Assembly (NCBI GenBank): GCA_018907035.1
Contig: JACCIC010000139.1
Location: forward strand, 620,001 to 684,000
DNA from: Sycobia sp. Sy_11
Lineage: Eukaryota > Arthropoda > Insecta > Hymenoptera > Epichrysomallidae
Direction: 5' to 3'
Length of the DNA stretch: 64,000 bases
Part shown: piece after piece, positions 38,160 to 52,718 of the stretch
Layout of the letters: each line of letters opens with the position of its first letter
How positions within the stretch are numbered: the first letter of the stretch is position 1
Notes under the pieces: generated by a model
The model's input: only the letters and a program-made list of their open reading frames with translations
What the model was told of the DNA's origin: nothing
Database searches by the model: none
Position numbers and translations under genes: made by a program

Positions 38160-38720
38160 ATCTATTTATCTAATGTACCCCTCTCTTGAGCCTCTTGCTA
38201 CGTTGGAAAAAACCGCACAATTCGCAAACCACAAACATATTTCGAGATATTGTTTAAGCGTCAAGAAGAAGAAAAAAAAAAGCCCGCGAGTGCGATGCAA
38301 TAAAGTCCCTCGCCCCTTCCACCACGCTCTATACCGCGACTCGAGAAATTCATAAAAATTCGAACTTTCGATTTTCGCCCTCTTGCCGCGGGACGGGAGC
38401 GAGAGCGAAGGAGGGAGAAAGAACGATCTGCTGCCGATTCTTATTATCTGACGCGCATCGCTCTTGTAAGAATGGTTTCACTCCCGTGGATGGCCGAGAG
38501 CTACTTTTAATTTCCGTGTAATCCCCCCCCCTCTCTCCATTCTCGCACTCACACGGCGTAACAAACTCTCGGGCTCGGCTCTAAACAGTTTCGCCGGCAA
38601 GTGATCCGTATTTAGTAATTCTTCTTTATACGAATATCTCGCGTCTGATGTAGACGTCGCTATGTGTTCGACTGAAAACTCGTTCGCGGCCGAGGCGTGT
38701 ATATGTATATGTATATACAC
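38160..38720. other. CpG-rich island
   Basis: CpG-rich with a run of about 10 C at 38523-38532. It ends close to a (TA)n-(GA)n compound microsatellite. The 140-codon minus frame at 38478-38900 spans that microsatellite and is rejected as a gene. Confidence 0.42.
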
Positions 38721-38772
38721 GTATATGTATATGTTGCTACCGGATTTTTCTTCCACCGACTTTCTCACCTGC

Positions 38773-38774
<2 letters not shown>

Positions 38775-38848
<74 letters not shown>
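38775..38848. repeat. compound (TA)n-(GA)n microsatellite
   Basis: A TA tract of about 38 bp passes without a break into about 18 GA units. Confidence 0.97.
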
Positions 38849-38850
<2 letters not shown>

Positions 38851-39880
38851 CGGTACCGTTTCAACCTGTCCACAGTAGTACGAAGATGATGCTGCAGCAC
38901 TCACCTCCGTATGATGTCAGATGCTGTTCTATGATTATCAACGGATCGTTATTTGATGATGTATGCTCGGACATATATTCATAAAAATATACTGTTTGCA
39001 TCTAATCAGATCGCGGGACACCAATGCATATACATTATATATACACTTACACATTTCGAAACGGATGTCTAACGGACAGGTCGCTGAGCTAAATCGAGAT
39101 CTTTATCTCTATATCCTCTATATAGAAACGATATTGTTACGCTTCTGTGGCCATTTTCCTGTATCATATAATAAATTGAATTATAGTATCGGTTCACTGT
39201 AACGATTTCTCTTATATTGAGCGATTTAAACTCGGATTTGAATTTCGACAGATTCGCTAAATGACCATAGTCTGGCTGGAAGATAATTGCTCCGAGTGAT
39301 GATATTAGAGAAATATCTAAATTTTTTGTATCAGCGTATTCTGCAGCAATGCTAAAATGATGGGTTCGATTATGATTTCGAAAATTATAGATGCATTTAA
39401 AGTTCGCATCTTAAGTTGATTTTTAATTCTGTTAAAAGGATGTCGAAGGTCTCACGATAGCTCATAGTAAAATAGAGCCTCGTTGAATTTAGCAAATTTC
39501 GGAACGAATTTTCGTTTAGTGCAAATCGAAGTAGCGTCAACTCTTTTATTTTGATAATAACTACATCTCTTAATAGCGCGTTTTGACATCTTTCTTGCTA
39601 TTATTACTTTGAAATGGATTGATCGTATTATTACCATTAATGGTTTCTTTAATATGTCCTTACGAAATACCACTGTAGCAGCTGAAAAAAAGAGTAATTA
39701 TAGAATCCTTACGCGAATATGAAGAGACCAATCTAATTTCTCCTTGTGCCAGTTGATTTACTACATAATGAAGACGAAAAATAAAAAAGAATGTGTAATC
39801 TATGTATTTTTGGCTATAATACTACGTAGGCATTCTTTAACATCGATTTCAAACTATGTACAAACAAATACGTACAATTA

Positions 39881-39884
<4 letters not shown>

Positions 39885-39929
<45 letters not shown>
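39885..39929. repeat. (TA)n microsatellite
   Basis: Pure TA tract of about 45 bp. Confidence 0.97.
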
Positions 39930-39932
<3 letters not shown>

Positions 39933-41089
39933 ATCTTCCATAATGATGGATTTGACAGCTACCATTAAAGTTTGAAATCTACAATTGGAATGTGATGTAG
40001 GCGTAATCCGTCTTTCCAGTTTAAATATAAGTGATTTTTAGAAAATCACATTCGAAGACGCCTGCACCACATGCCGAACTATGTTAACCGATGCTCGCAT
40101 ACCTCCCGATAACCGATCTCTCCGAGAACCTGATCTGGCTTTGATCCACTCCGTAATTCAGATGTTATGAAGATTCATCTGAATTTACATGCCTAATTCG
40201 TGTATGAGATTCACCGCACGGAAAACGATGTCAGAGCCTTGCAACGCTGTTCCCGTTTGTATTTTGTGGTATACCCGTTTAGGCAGCAGCGAATCACATG
40301 GCCACCACTCGATAGTTCGAAAAAAAATAGAACAAATTTTTTTAGACTTATTCTAAATTCTTGCGTTAGGGTTGATTTTACGCAATATTTTTTAAAGCAT
40401 TTTACACAACTGAACCGGTGCACATTGGTTTTAGCTTCAACACGATTTTAGCCTACTAAATTTTATTGAATATCCCACAGTAAAATTACCGCTTAAGAAC
40501 TGACATCGCTCTCAAACAGTATTGTGTGTATAATATATAGCAATAGAATTTTATTTTATGCCCTGAAAAAAGTCCAATCTTAATTTTATACCTACTCTTC
40601 TATAATGGTATATATTATGAAATATAGGAATCAAATTGCGAACTTACGACCTTACTTACAAGGTAACACACTCTTTTTCCTACAACACGTAAGTTTCGTA
40701 ACAATTGAATTTCACGTTTAATAAAACTCTAAGCACCTTATGCAGCAATATATATATATGCGTAAAAATTCAATTTACACCCGTGCGTCAAAACAGTGCC
40801 AGAGGGTCAGAGAGCAGAAAGAATGCAAATTGTACTCCAATGTTAAGAAAAATCCCGCCCTTTTAAACGCTGTGCTAAAAGTTTCATTTTGCGCCGGCTG
40901 TTGAAAATCGCGTTAGAGTCGACGAGCAAATAGCGCATACCACGCCCGAAACAAAGTTCATGTAACCCACTAGTTGCATAATCGTCTATTTTATTGATCG
41001 CACGGTATTGAAACACAAATCACATTATAACATCGTCGAAGCTCTCTAAAATATTTCCAAAAGAAAATTAACGGACCGTACCGTTCGGA

Positions 41090-41580
41090 GTGTATACCTC
41101 CGTTGATCGGCGATTCGCCAATGCCTTGCGCGGCATTAATTTTCGATCATCGCGTAATCGGTATTGATGAATCTTTTAAGATTCAATTTGTATTGACAAG
41201 GATTCAAAATGGACAGGATAGAACGGGCAGAATCCTAGGTGTTATGGACATAATTCAACCCCCATTTACGCGATCGTATATATCTATATCGAAAACATCG
41301 CGACGACCGGCTTACATTGCACTCTACGTTCATTTTTTTTTTTTTTTGGTTTTCTTTTTTGGCCAACGCCAAATGTACTTTCATTATCATAACGCTGAGA
41401 CCCCGGCGGGGGATTTGTGCTGAATCACGTATAGCCCGCGGCTCCATCCGCCTCTTTTCATTCCGCCACAGATTGAAAACGGCTCAGAGCGCGGCGCTGC
41501 CGCCCCGTCACTGGTATAATACGTAATACACGTATATGTAAGGAATAATCTTCGGGCGCAAGGATGACCGTGCAACTTTC
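41090..41580. other. moderately CpG-rich block
   Basis: Mixed composition, with CpG-rich parts at 41090-41170 and 41400-41520 and a T-run at 41332-41347. Frames on both strands overlap and carry no domain. Confidence 0.35.
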
Positions 41581-42875
41581 TCTGTCAGTTCGGGGAGAAT
41601 GAGGCGACTAGGATGAAAGAAAAAAAGAAGAAAAAAAAGGGAATTTGCGAGAATGGATGGGCACGTACGTAAGACTCACAATATATAGACCGTCGCACTT
41701 TTTGCGATGAATAATGGAATAAGCGGTAAACGTATGGTAAACAAAAGTGAGAAAATTTCACGGTTATCTGTTAATCCTGCGATGGCTAATAATGTTTCTA
41801 TTACCAGTCCAGAAAAAATTACAAAAACATTTCATTATATAATATGAAATTATTGCACATGTAAACACTAAACAAGAATGGATCATATATATCCAATTAC
41901 CATAAACTTAAACTGAGTAAAGATTAGTTACGGAACATTAACGATTACGGTGTTAGAATCCCCAAAATTGGCAGGATAAAATCATCTGACAGTCAGAAAC
42001 AGAAAAATTTTGAGAAACAAAAATAGTTAAAGTGCAAAAAAACAAATCACGTAATACATCAGTCGAGAATCGCGATAGATGAAATAGTGAAACAGAACGT
42101 AGCTTGTGATAATCGAATCTTTTATTTAACAAGATTTATAATAATAAGATAGGTGGTAAATAATATCAGGCAAATTTTAACGAGAGAATAATGGGAGTTC
42201 CTGCGGATCCTATGTTGCAGAAGAAAATTTTAAGTATATTATAGTTATTACTTAAGCTTAAATTAAACCATGACTGTATCAGAGAAATATCAAGAAAGTC
42301 GACTTTTATAACTCGGATTAGTCCTTAAGAGAAGTTGAAATAATACGAGCTTATACACGTGATATTGAATGATATTGTATTTAACTCGCTCTGTGAATCT
42401 GAATTATTATACTGTTATAGTTATAATAATATATGAAACTTAATACTACTTTAAATAAATAAGTTCGTAAAATTTGAATTTTGATAATGCATTTCTATCA
42501 AATAATCTTAGAAGAATACGATAAACTTCTTTATTTATCACGTCTGCACAAGATAAGAAATCTTTTTTAGAAAGTAAAAAATGTCTCTAAAGAATCTAGC
42601 TCATAGATATCACCACGTATAAATTATTAGAAATTATAAAAATAACAATTTTATTCAATAAGTTATTTTAAGACACTGTATCTCGTTTCGTCCTATTGGT
42701 CGTATATCCTTTCGTGCATGTTTATTTCCTTTTTGTTTGAATACAGGTGTAAAATAAAATAATATCCGACGAAGTTACATCTCAAATATCTCAATACAAC
42801 AAAAATTCAGGAATTCCGCAGGAGGGCTCTGGATGCGAGAAGAAATAAATCTTAAAATAAAAAGAGGTCAGTGCG
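41581..42875. other. AT-rich non-coding DNA
   Basis: I see no gene, RNA or repeat family in it. Confidence 0.45.
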
Positions 42876-42922
42876 TGCATGCACACACACACGCACACGC
42901 ACGCACATACACACGCGCGTGT
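42876..42922. repeat. (CA)n/(CG)n alternating tract
   Basis: Imperfect CA and CG dinucleotides with strict purine-pyrimidine alternation, potentially Z-DNA-forming. Confidence 0.9.
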
Positions 42923-43221
42923 GGCCAGGACATCCCCTGAATTAATTATACGCGCACGCGAGAGAAAAGGGTGGGAGATTGGGGGAGAGAAGAGGGGGGG
43001 AGGCGCGACAGCATCTCAAGTGCGCCTGCAGCGGCACAAAGTAAGTCACTGCCATTTCGAACGTCAACGCGAGCAATGCGGCGATATTTCATCCCCCGCC
43101 CCGTGCTCGCGACCATGCGTCCCTCCGATTTACATAAACAACCGCGCGCCCAGCTCGCCCGCGAATTAATGGATGCAATCGTTGCGCAAGCGCGCGGCCA
43201 ACGGCATTTATCGCCTTCGAG

Positions 43222-43223
<2 letters not shown>
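42923..43223. other. CpG-rich island
   Basis: CpG-rich block between an alternating CA/CG tract and a 60-bp TA tract, with G-runs near 42995-43000. Frames in it are Arg/Ala-rich and conflict between strands. No coding evidence. Confidence 0.42.

Positions 43224-43285
<62 letters not shown>
43224..43285. repeat. (TA)n microsatellite
   Basis: TA tract of about 62 bp with one G near the right end, at the right boundary of a CpG-rich island. Confidence 0.97.
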
Positions 43286-44522
43286 ACGTAGCGATCTCCT
43301 TGCCTCCACAAATATTATTATGCAAAAAAAAGTACTTTGTTCATTTCCCGTGTCCTGTGTATTCTCTCTTTCGTTTGAACGTCGAGCGAGTGCTTCAATA
43401 TTTGCCGAAATAAAGTAAAATAAATACATAACGTTGCGGACGCGCGGAATGAGAAATCCGTTGACGCCGAAGGAGTCTTCGCCAGGTGGACGCTATATTT
43501 TGACGGTATTCTAATGAGGATTCGATTCATTAGAAATTTTAGGCGTTGATTATTTTTTTAGGGAGAACTCGTGGGACAGAGAGTTTTTGGATGTCCCGAA
43601 ATTTACGATTAGTCGAAAGCGCAAATTCTGCTATTTTATTTGAATTTTTTAACATTAATGATGGAAAGATAAAAAAAAGGTGTAGTTTTTGGTAACGTGT
43701 TTTGTATGAAATTAAACCTTGAATTAATGGAAAAGTTCTCGATATACGCAAAACGAATTAAAAATCGATAAAAAATAAACTGGGCATGATTAGTACTGTC
43801 AATGAACTTCATGGGTGAATTTCAAAATAAGTTAAAAGACCGTTCTGAAGCCGTTGGAAAAGTCTGCAACGTCGTTTTATACTGATAAATTTGTGAATGC
43901 AGAAGCAGCACTTCAATGATACGGCAGTCTATACTTTACGCTAACACTTGAAACATTCTACGGCAAATTGTGTCAGTGTAATAACTATAAAGCTCTATCG
44001 AATTCTGAAAAAGTACATATGATTCTTTTTGTAGACAATTATCTTTACTTTACAAATGCGATAAAAATATATAGGGATTTTCGTTTTAAAATAAAAGTAA
44101 AGTAATGGATAGAAAAGCATTACAAATGTGTTTAAACAGCTTAAAGACTTTGTGTCAAATTTTCTAGAAATTGGCCATTTGTACAACAGATTTAGATTGG
44201 GGGCCGTATATTTATGGAAAAGTGACTCTACTATTACTATTTCAATGTTATTAGATCGAACTATTCAAATAACTATCTACACTGATGTTTCTTGGATAAA
44301 ATTTAGTCGAACATACTTAACAATAACTTTCATCAAATTGTTAAAAAGAGCATATTTTCGTATAATTTTAAATAATTGATTTCGATAATTATTGATAAAT
44401 GAAATTGCATAACAGTCTAGCCTACTTTGAAATGTATATTCCAATCCTGTCGCCATGGGTGAAAATCGAATCGAAAATTTATGTGTGTATAAATATATAG
44501 CATCAGATGCCCATACAACTCA

Positions 44523-44547
44523 ATATATATATATATATATATATATA
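44523..44547. repeat. (AT)n microsatellite
   Basis: Pure AT tract of about 25 bp. Confidence 0.95.
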
Positions 44548-45083
44548 GACATAAACTTCCGCTTTCGCCTGTCACGTGACGCACGGAACATCCATTTAAT
44601 TTCAGGGTTCAGAAGAAATTAATTAAAAAATCATTACGCATAATTTTAAATCGAAATTAAAAATATATATTGGCTTGCTTCTAGTATATCGTACATTGAA
44701 TTTTTAATCGTACATAATTAGACAGAAGTCATTTAAAAATTACATAAGATATCTTTATGTGAATATAAAAAATTGACGATATTAAAAAAACCAAATAGTA
44801 AATATAAATTTTTAGGAGTATCTAATTTTTCAAATTTTTGGTGAAACTTCATCGTTACATCGAACAATTAACACCTGAGAATGGCCTGTTTTACATTGAA
44901 AATTAATGAAAATAAACTACTGGGCATAATCTCAATAAAGATGAAAAACGTAAACTTTCATCTCGAATTTAATTTATTTTAGTTACTCATTTTATCGCCG
45001 AATTTACGAACGCGCCCGTAAAAGCTTTCACTGGCTGAACTGATATTTAAGTGCGTTGGAAATCTTTGTGCTATTTAAATAAG

Positions 45084-45086
<3 letters not shown>

Positions 45087-45136
<50 letters not shown>
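45087..45136. repeat. (TA)n microsatellite
   Basis: Pure TA tract of about 50 bp. Confidence 0.97.
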
Positions 45137-45139
<3 letters not shown>

Positions 45140-46330
45140 CTTCATGAGTATACGTGCCATTAATTTTTTCCCCTCCTGAAGAAATAATAATTAATTCACA
45201 TATTTATAATATTTGCACTTATACCCAAAGATACCGATAAGAATGTTTCTACGAATTTCGTAACTGATGCAGCGGACTCGTTCAATATACGCATATATTT
45301 TGTAACCCTTCAACTTTTACGAGCATAAAGAGTAGTGAAATGCAATCCAGATTCTAACGAAAAATTTTGAACAAAATCGACCCACTGACCTCATCATCAA
45401 TTACACAAGTCGACAAAAAATTATAAGCATGTACGATAGAAGTAACAGCTTATATTATATAACAAAATATAATATATAGTATAACTTATTGAATTACTTC
45501 ATTTTTACATGGGAATACTGTTTTCTGCATGAATTATAATGTATTTTTTGTTATATTATTTACATAATTTATATTGTTTTATCAGCTTTTTCAGATGATT
45601 TGTTGTGGTCACGTAATATAACATAATTTGCGGTATCGCCGTAATATAATTTTGAGGTTAGATTAGGATCTAAAAGACTCGCATAACACGATTATTATAT
45701 TAATTATTATTGGTTATATGCTTAGTAAGCCTCTTTTTTTATAAAGATGTGCTATTTCTCTTTTCTTTATTACAAATCACAATAAACAAAATCCTTCATT
45801 TTTACCAGTAGAGGCTTATATAGAATTTACGTATACGAGATAACGCTTCAGAAGAAGAATTAATGGTTTTCACCTTGTAAAAAATCTGCATTCCATGATG
45901 CAACTAGCAATAAATAATAATCGCGTTATATTATCGCGATTAAATTCTTTAGTCCCTTAAATAATTTATTATACTTGACTTTTCCGACAGAACTTTCATA
46001 TTATGAACTTTTTGCCTATCGCCATGTCGTAATAAGAGTGCACCTTGTCAAAAACAAAAGATAAAAATAAAATTAAGGGAGAAAATACTTACGAGCAATG
46101 TAAAGTAATGCTGCGCCCAGCAAATTATATGTATATCAGAAAGTAAAATGATAGATACGCGGAAACGATAATCCAGTCTTCTGATCGAAATTGCAAAAAC
46201 GAACCAGGTCGTAAAAATCGGCTGATTTGAAACAAAATAAAGGTTCGAATAAGTTACATCTATATATATGAATTGCCGGGACCCGAATTCCTACTGCCCC
46301 CCTCTGTCCTGGTTCCCGCTCCGATCTTCT

Positions 46331-46356
46331 GTATGTGTGTGTATATATACATATAC

Positions 46357-46409
<53 letters not shown>
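46331..46409. repeat. (TG)n-(CATA)n-(TA)n microsatellite
   Basis: A short TG run, then imperfect TACATA units, then a pure TA tract, about 79 bp in all. Confidence 0.96.
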
Positions 46410-46410
<1 letters not shown>

Positions 46411-48599
46411 GACGCGGGTTTATTGACGCTCGATCTATATGAACTTGAAATTTTATGGTAATCTCGTAGGAAAGTGAGACCCGGCCTTATGTATAGGTGC
46501 TAACTCATCTCGCGCGTAGATCGGAAGCTATGAGAGTCGCCTATACCGGTCGTCAGTAAAATTCGAAATTTCATTTTCACGAATTTCGATGAAATTAAGA
46601 TGATTTAGGGCCATTGACGGCGTCGACGTAAACTAATCATTCTTATTGCCATTCAGTGCAAATGTATATATAATGACAAAATATTTACGCGGCTATACAT
46701 TTCAACATTACATAAACATACGAATTTTTAGAATCTCTGGAACTGGTAATCCCGATATTTTTTATAAAAATAATTAGCATTTAAAGGTATTCATTTACGT
46801 CTATCGCCATAACCACTGTTCGTGATCTTAATCCTTTTCATTCACAATCTCCGAATAAAGATACTTCACTACTTTGAAATCAACATAACCGTTTCCGTCT
46901 TATGTCATTTCAATATATCTTGTAGCACATCGGTCTTTTAATTTTTTTATTAGGATATTAGAAACCATGCCCTCAGTTAGACATTTGTCCAAGTGTTCTC
47001 ATTTGAATTTCACCATCAGATACGATCGCTACACGTCTCAATTAGACGTGACAGCTAATATTGAAATTCAAAATATATAACAATTGCGGAACACCACTTG
47101 TGTCTACAAAATATGTAGACAGAGATGACGTCACTTTCGTATGGATATATATAGGATATTCTTAAAGAATTTCTTACCAAAGTTGTATGTACCGAAATTA
47201 CTATTATCTCTGCATTGATTATGTTAATAGTATTGTCTATATCATTCTCATATCGTAAGTTATCGATATTACTGTAATCGTGCCATACAACTACAATTTA
47301 TGCCCTTCATTCTTAATTCTGATAATACTAAACGGTAAAGCGATATCAACATGAATTCATTTTAAATATTATCATTAAATTTATTATATGTTCTCCAAAG
47401 AAGCACACTAGGTCAGTGGTAACGAACTGATTACGAAATATCACATATATTAAACATTTACCTCATAATTCTACCTATTAAATGCAAGTCAGATTCTGAG
47501 GTCTTGATAAGTCTTATCGGAGCACGTGCACGCACTATACAATCCATCTATCGTAAAAATTCATGAATATATTTTGTCCAATTGTGTAGTCAATTCAATT
47601 CGTGTATTCAATATCAATTAAAATCTACCGACACTTAATTACTCAGCGCGTTTGGAACACAAATTTAACATATTTGGAATTGAATATGAAGTATTGTCCG
47701 ATGGATGATTGAGGGACCATGGATCGCTCACTTAAAGAAACTATAAGTTTAATATTCCTTTATTAAAATCATTTACAACTGTATTTAGAAGATAGCGTCA
47801 TCGCCCAGAAATACGTATTATTTGTATTCAAAATTATCACGAGAGTGCTTTTAAAGTTACATATAAAAAATAAAACATTTGCTAGCTTGATGATCAACAA
47901 CCTATTTCGATATCAAATTTATTATTGTTTTTAAAATTATTACAAACGGATGTCGAAAGCTACTTGTGTTTAGCATGCTTACTAATTAACATGAAAGATT
48001 ATAAGTATTCATTACAAATAATTATTCACAAGTAAATTGGATCTTTTCTAATTATATGTATATAGTTCAGCTTGCTTGATATCTTTGTACATCTAGGATT
48101 GGGTTACCTGCGATCCTGCATATTATTTCGTATGTATCAATTTTATTTCTTAATTACGACCAGACATTTTGTTTCGAACTTTTTGATACTTCTTGAAAAA
48201 TTTATAACGGTAGAGGGACCATTAATTGCACCATTGAAAGTATTCAATAAAATGAACTCAAAAAGAACGCATAGACCTGGATGAATTTTAAATTATTTTC
48301 GTATGATTAATTTCGTCTAGGAAGTATCTCTTGTAATGAATCTTCTTCTCGAAAATCATTATACGTTTCTCATTTCAATCCTTCGGCAAAAATGCATTAC
48401 GAATATAAATAACTTAATCATTAATTACATTCAGCGAATGTCGACTTCATAAACCTGATACGTCTTTATACGCGTATAATATATTTAAATTGTACATCTC
48501 GCGTCACTTATAAATTTGCTCTTTAAGATCGTCAAGCGATTATAGGAGCAAAATATACATTATAAAAATTCTCACATAACTCATTGCAAAAATTATATA
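46410..48599. other. AT-rich non-coding DNA
   Basis: No gene, RNA or element recognised. The frame at 48072-48284 has no domain. Confidence 0.45.
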
Positions 48600-48879
48600 G
48601 CCGAGGCTTTTCGCTTAACAAACACGTCTGGCAATCTTCTCGCGGACATATGCATCTATAGATGAAGTTCTCCACATCGGCTCCCACTTCGCAGCGCGTA
48701 TATCATTACTTTTGTGCACGTCAAGATGCCCAGAACCTACACGCCGCGAATGCTGGGCAGCCGATTTCTGATGCATTTGCGCTCGGTTCATTTCGGACGC
48801 GAGCCTCCGCATCGCCACACGAGCCTCGTAGGTATAACTTGTTATTAAACCCCCGACACGGGAAAAAGGCTGGCTCGGT

Positions 48880-48887
48880 GTATATAC

Positions 48888-48936
<49 letters not shown>
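48880..48936. repeat. (TA)n microsatellite
   Basis: Imperfect TACATA units followed by a pure TA tract. Confidence 0.96.
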
Positions 48937-48939
<3 letters not shown>

Positions 48940-49082
48940 GGTCAAGGACGCAGGCGGACACAAGGCCTTTACAATAATTCTCTCCCGACTGCTCCCTCGT
49001 CTCCATTATTCTTTAGCGGGCGCCGCTCCGCGGGTATATATGTAGGAGTGAAAATAAAAAGGATCCAGCGACCGATTGAATA

Positions 49083-49106
49083 ATATATATATATATATAT
49101 ATATAT
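49083..49106. repeat. (AT)n microsatellite
   Basis: Pure AT tract of about 24 bp inside the CpG-rich region. Confidence 0.95.
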
Positions 49107-49520
49107 GGTCAAAGGGACCGTGACTGTTCCCCTATCTCCGTCTTCCCGTGTCCTCTTGTTTTCTTCACTGTCCTCAGCGTGCTGAAGAAAGGTGGCGTAG
49201 GAGGGGGCGGGGAAGGGGGAAAGCGGAGCCCCTCTCGTCGCCGCGTATTCCGGGACTCTTGCGACATCGGCGAGGAGACCTTGCCCCGCTGACTTTTTGC
49301 TATAAATCGCTTCCTGATGCCGGCGGCGCGGCGCTGTAAGAAACCTGTTATTTTATGCGCGCGGCGCAACGCATCGGTTGGATGGGGGGAGGGAGGGTTG
49401 GGGAGGCGCGAAGGGTGGGAAGGGGAGCCGAGCGACACGAATCGCGAATGCAGAGGAGACGTCCTGCGCGGCCGCGGCGATTCGGTGGAGAGGAAGACAA
49501 GGGTTCCACTGGAACATGCC

Positions 49521-52079
49521 GATGCAGGCGATCGTATATCTGTCAATGGCATTTGGAATATGTATTATGTGTTAAATGGACACAGAGGGAATTTCGTATG
49601 CTATATGACTTGCATTATGTGGTGGAGCGTTGTACTTATGGAGATCTCGAATTACGTAAAATGCCAACATTGAAAAGGCTATAAAAATTTCCACAAGCCC
49701 TTATTGATTTGCTATCACGGAATCACAAAACCAATAAAAGAAAAAAACAGATGGCGAGAAGTTGTCTGAAAATCTTGCGCAATGCTTTGTGAGCCGCTTA
49801 ATTTAAATCGCTTACCCGTTTAGCAGTTATAAAAAAATATTTAACAGATAACTCGTCAAATAATACCACACGGACATACTACTTGAGCCATCGCAAGTCC
49901 TAAAACATTACATATTCCAAATGCACAGATCGCAAGTCCACAAAAACCAGTTTCACTATTTCACTGACCACAGCGCCAAAAATTCGAAACCCAAAGATTC
50001 CCAAATTTAATTTTTATCGCGTTCTTTTTTGCAAATACTAAAAACTCCTGACGCGCTAGAAAGGAAATGCCGAACGGCTTTGAAATCAGCATTCCCAAAA
50101 ACCAGTTGGAGACATTCGGTTATCTTCTGCAAATTGTGTTTTTTTGCGCTACTATGCTTTGAATCTATCTCATAGCCAGATAAAAAGGATATCAAATTGA
50201 AAATGGATAGAAAAAGTAAAGTTAACATAAATCTTATAGGTAAGTGTGAGCGCGTCAGACGCAGAATGGATCATTAGTATAATTTTACATTTTATTTAAG
50301 ATACAAACAACCTATAATGTCCAGATTGACAACTGCTTCTAGTATTAATTATATAGGTTGAGATAATTTTTATTACGAAACATTGTTCTGATATTATTCT
50401 GTGAGCCATAGTCTTTTCGAGCCTATCTAATTACATGTTCTGGTATTTAATTGTATGTAACAATATAATCCCTTGTTCAAGTAATATAAATACTTAAATA
50501 AACAAAAGAAATTTAACTGGACAATCTGAAATTATCCTTTTTCTTATTCAAATCCATATATAGTTTGAGAATAGTATAACGAACTTTCAACATTTTGCTG
50601 ACATTATCAGAGCTTAATTTATTAGGTATGATCCCTCCATGGTAGTAAAATTATTTAATAATAATCATAATACATATTATCATTTGGACTTTCAATGGTT
50701 ACTATATAAATCTTATTCGTCTTTATTGAAATTTTCTATATAATATTTATTCTGTTATATCTGTTATATTAATTATTTCAGGGCTTTTTATAAATAAATG
50801 TTGCCAAATAATAGATAATTAAAACTTAATAAATTCAATATAATAGTAAAGTAGCATATCAACATTTCGGCAGCTATTTTAGATATTGAATTTTTAAGAG
50901 TCATTTTACAAGTGTTTTGAGATTTATATTCCTATATAAAATTTAACCTATATAGTATATTAGTGTGATATAATATATCAAATTTCAAATTACTGTAACT
51001 TTATCTGAATTATAATTTTTTCTGAACTAATATTGTTTAAAAATCATTTTCAAAAATTGTAATCTTGTCTAGTATAAGAATATATATAAAATATTTGAAA
51101 AATCAGTGATTCTTTAATCGTATCCGTAAAAGATTTATTTAGTGAACATGAAAGATCAAATCCTGGCACAAAATTCTGAAAGAATTATATCATATCGTAA
51201 AATGAACAATTACTTATGAAAATTAAATTCTTTATATATTACGATTTTAATTTATATTTAAATGAACGAAACGATTCTCCGTATCTGAGATTAATCAAAC
51301 ATATTTTTCATCCAAATTCAACCATATAAATAATAATACAAATAGTAACACGGTAATATAAAATAGTATTGGGAAGTTTAATTGAACAAGTACAGAATTA
51401 TTTCTCTTTAAGTTAATATTATTCCGTCTCCCGAAAAATCTAGTTGAACTCCCAGTTCATAAATTATAACATCACAATATAGAGGTTGCAAAAAATATGG
51501 ATTATTTCATCTAACAATATTTCTATTAACAACACTGAATGATTTTTATACGAAAACGAAAATTTTAACAGATACCGACGTCAAATTTTTCAGTGCACGG
51601 ATTAATTATATAAATTATTGAAAAAATTAGCTTAAAATTTTGACATTATCTTCAGAAATGTATTGTTGATGATAGAGCGTAGCTCATTGATCAACTAAAT
51701 CTGAACTTTTTCTAATAAGTTTACGGATTCTTTGCAAATGTTTGGCAATGCCAAAAGTGGATCATTTAAATGAAAAATGAATTAAAAACAAAAAAAAACT
51801 ATATGTTTCTATAATCAATAATTTATAAATTATTATTTTCTGAGTCTCGCAGCTTCTGAAAAATCCGTGCTCTTTTTGACCTATTTGAAAAAAGTGATTC
51901 AAAATATTGGCTCCATATGTTGTGAAAAAACGATAATCACAAAATTTTCGTATCATCGCTGTAATTTATTACATGTTAATAAACCATCGAAAAAGTAAAT
52001 CCATCGCTTTTTTCGTAAATACGCGTAAAAAATTACATAATTCAGTCTATTGCTCTGCCGCTACAGTGTCTCACTACTC
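49521..52079. other. AT-rich non-coding DNA
   Basis: No gene, RNA or repeat family recognised. Confidence 0.45.
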
Positions 52080-52440
52080 CTTAAATCATCGAATCTCTTT
52101 CTCTAGCTGAAATATTGGCTCAGAGGCGTTAGGATGCTTTTAAGCCCCCCCCCCCCATCCCGGCACCCCTTCCATGAAGAAAGCATCGGCGTCGACCAGC
52201 CGACCCGTGAATATAATCTTCGACCCTTCTCGATCGCGTTCGCTGCGGCGCGGCGGCGTCGCGCGATAAAAGTCTCGGAGCACTCGCTGTCTGCTTTTTC
52301 GCGTGTTCTTTAATTCTTTTTTTTTTCTTTTTTCTTGTTTTGTTCTCGCAACGGCAACGGTCGATTCGCGCATTATTACGTGAACACCTCGCCTTTAGTC
52401 CAATGGGATTTTCGAGTTTACACGCTCGCAGTCGTGTATA
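52080..52440. other. CpG-rich island
   Basis: CpG-rich block with a run of 12 C at 52145-52156, GCGGCGCGGCGGCGTCGCGCG near 52243-52264, and a T-run near 52317-52326. The minus frame at 52140-52373 has no domain. Confidence 0.42.
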
Positions 52441-52679
52441 AATATAGGAGGTCGAATACGATAAAGGCTGATCGATTGGTTGGCTTTGGATATAGGGCGT
52501 TGCGTATATAACTCGGAGCTATTGATTTTAATTAAAAGCCAAATATATTGCGTAACGATTTGTTTGTTTATACGGATGGGCCGAGGGAATTAGGTTCGAT
52601 AGTTTTATTGAATTGCACGAAGTGATGATTACAACTTATGGGAGAACTGCTTAGAGCAGAGCGTAGCTTTATAAAAGGT

Positions 52680-52682
52680 CAA

Positions 52683-52716
<34 letters not shown>
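52680..52716. repeat. (AAAT)n microsatellite
   Basis: About nine tetranucleotide units. Confidence 0.96.

Positions 52717-52718
<2 letters not shown>

Larger units (their letters stand above)
38721..41089. other. AT-rich non-coding DNA
   Basis: Contains two TA-type microsatellites and several frames without domains, including 40200-40451 and 40211-40423 on opposite strands. No gene supported. Confidence 0.45.
43286..46330. other. AT-rich non-coding DNA
   Basis: No gene supported. The frame at 44128-44379 on the plus strand is unassigned and hydrophobic. Two further TA tracts lie here. Confidence 0.45.
48600..49520. other. pair of CpG-rich islands split by TA tracts
   Basis: Two CpG-rich blocks (48600-48880 and about 48950-49520) with (TA)n tracts at 48880-48936 and 49083-49106. 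The second is G-rich on the plus strand from 49195 to 49440. The 147-codon minus frame at 49109-49552 is Ser/Pro/Arg-rich low complexity and is opposed by equally long plus-strand frames. It is not accepted as a gene. Confidence 0.45.

Noticed and set aside
38478..38900. 140-codon minus frame
   Set aside because: It reads through the (GA)n and (TA)n microsatellites, giving SLSLSL and YIYIYI, and has no domain.
49109..49552. 147-codon minus frame, the longest in the window
   Set aside because: Low-complexity Ser/Pro/Arg content in a G-rich block, opposed by plus-strand frames of similar length.
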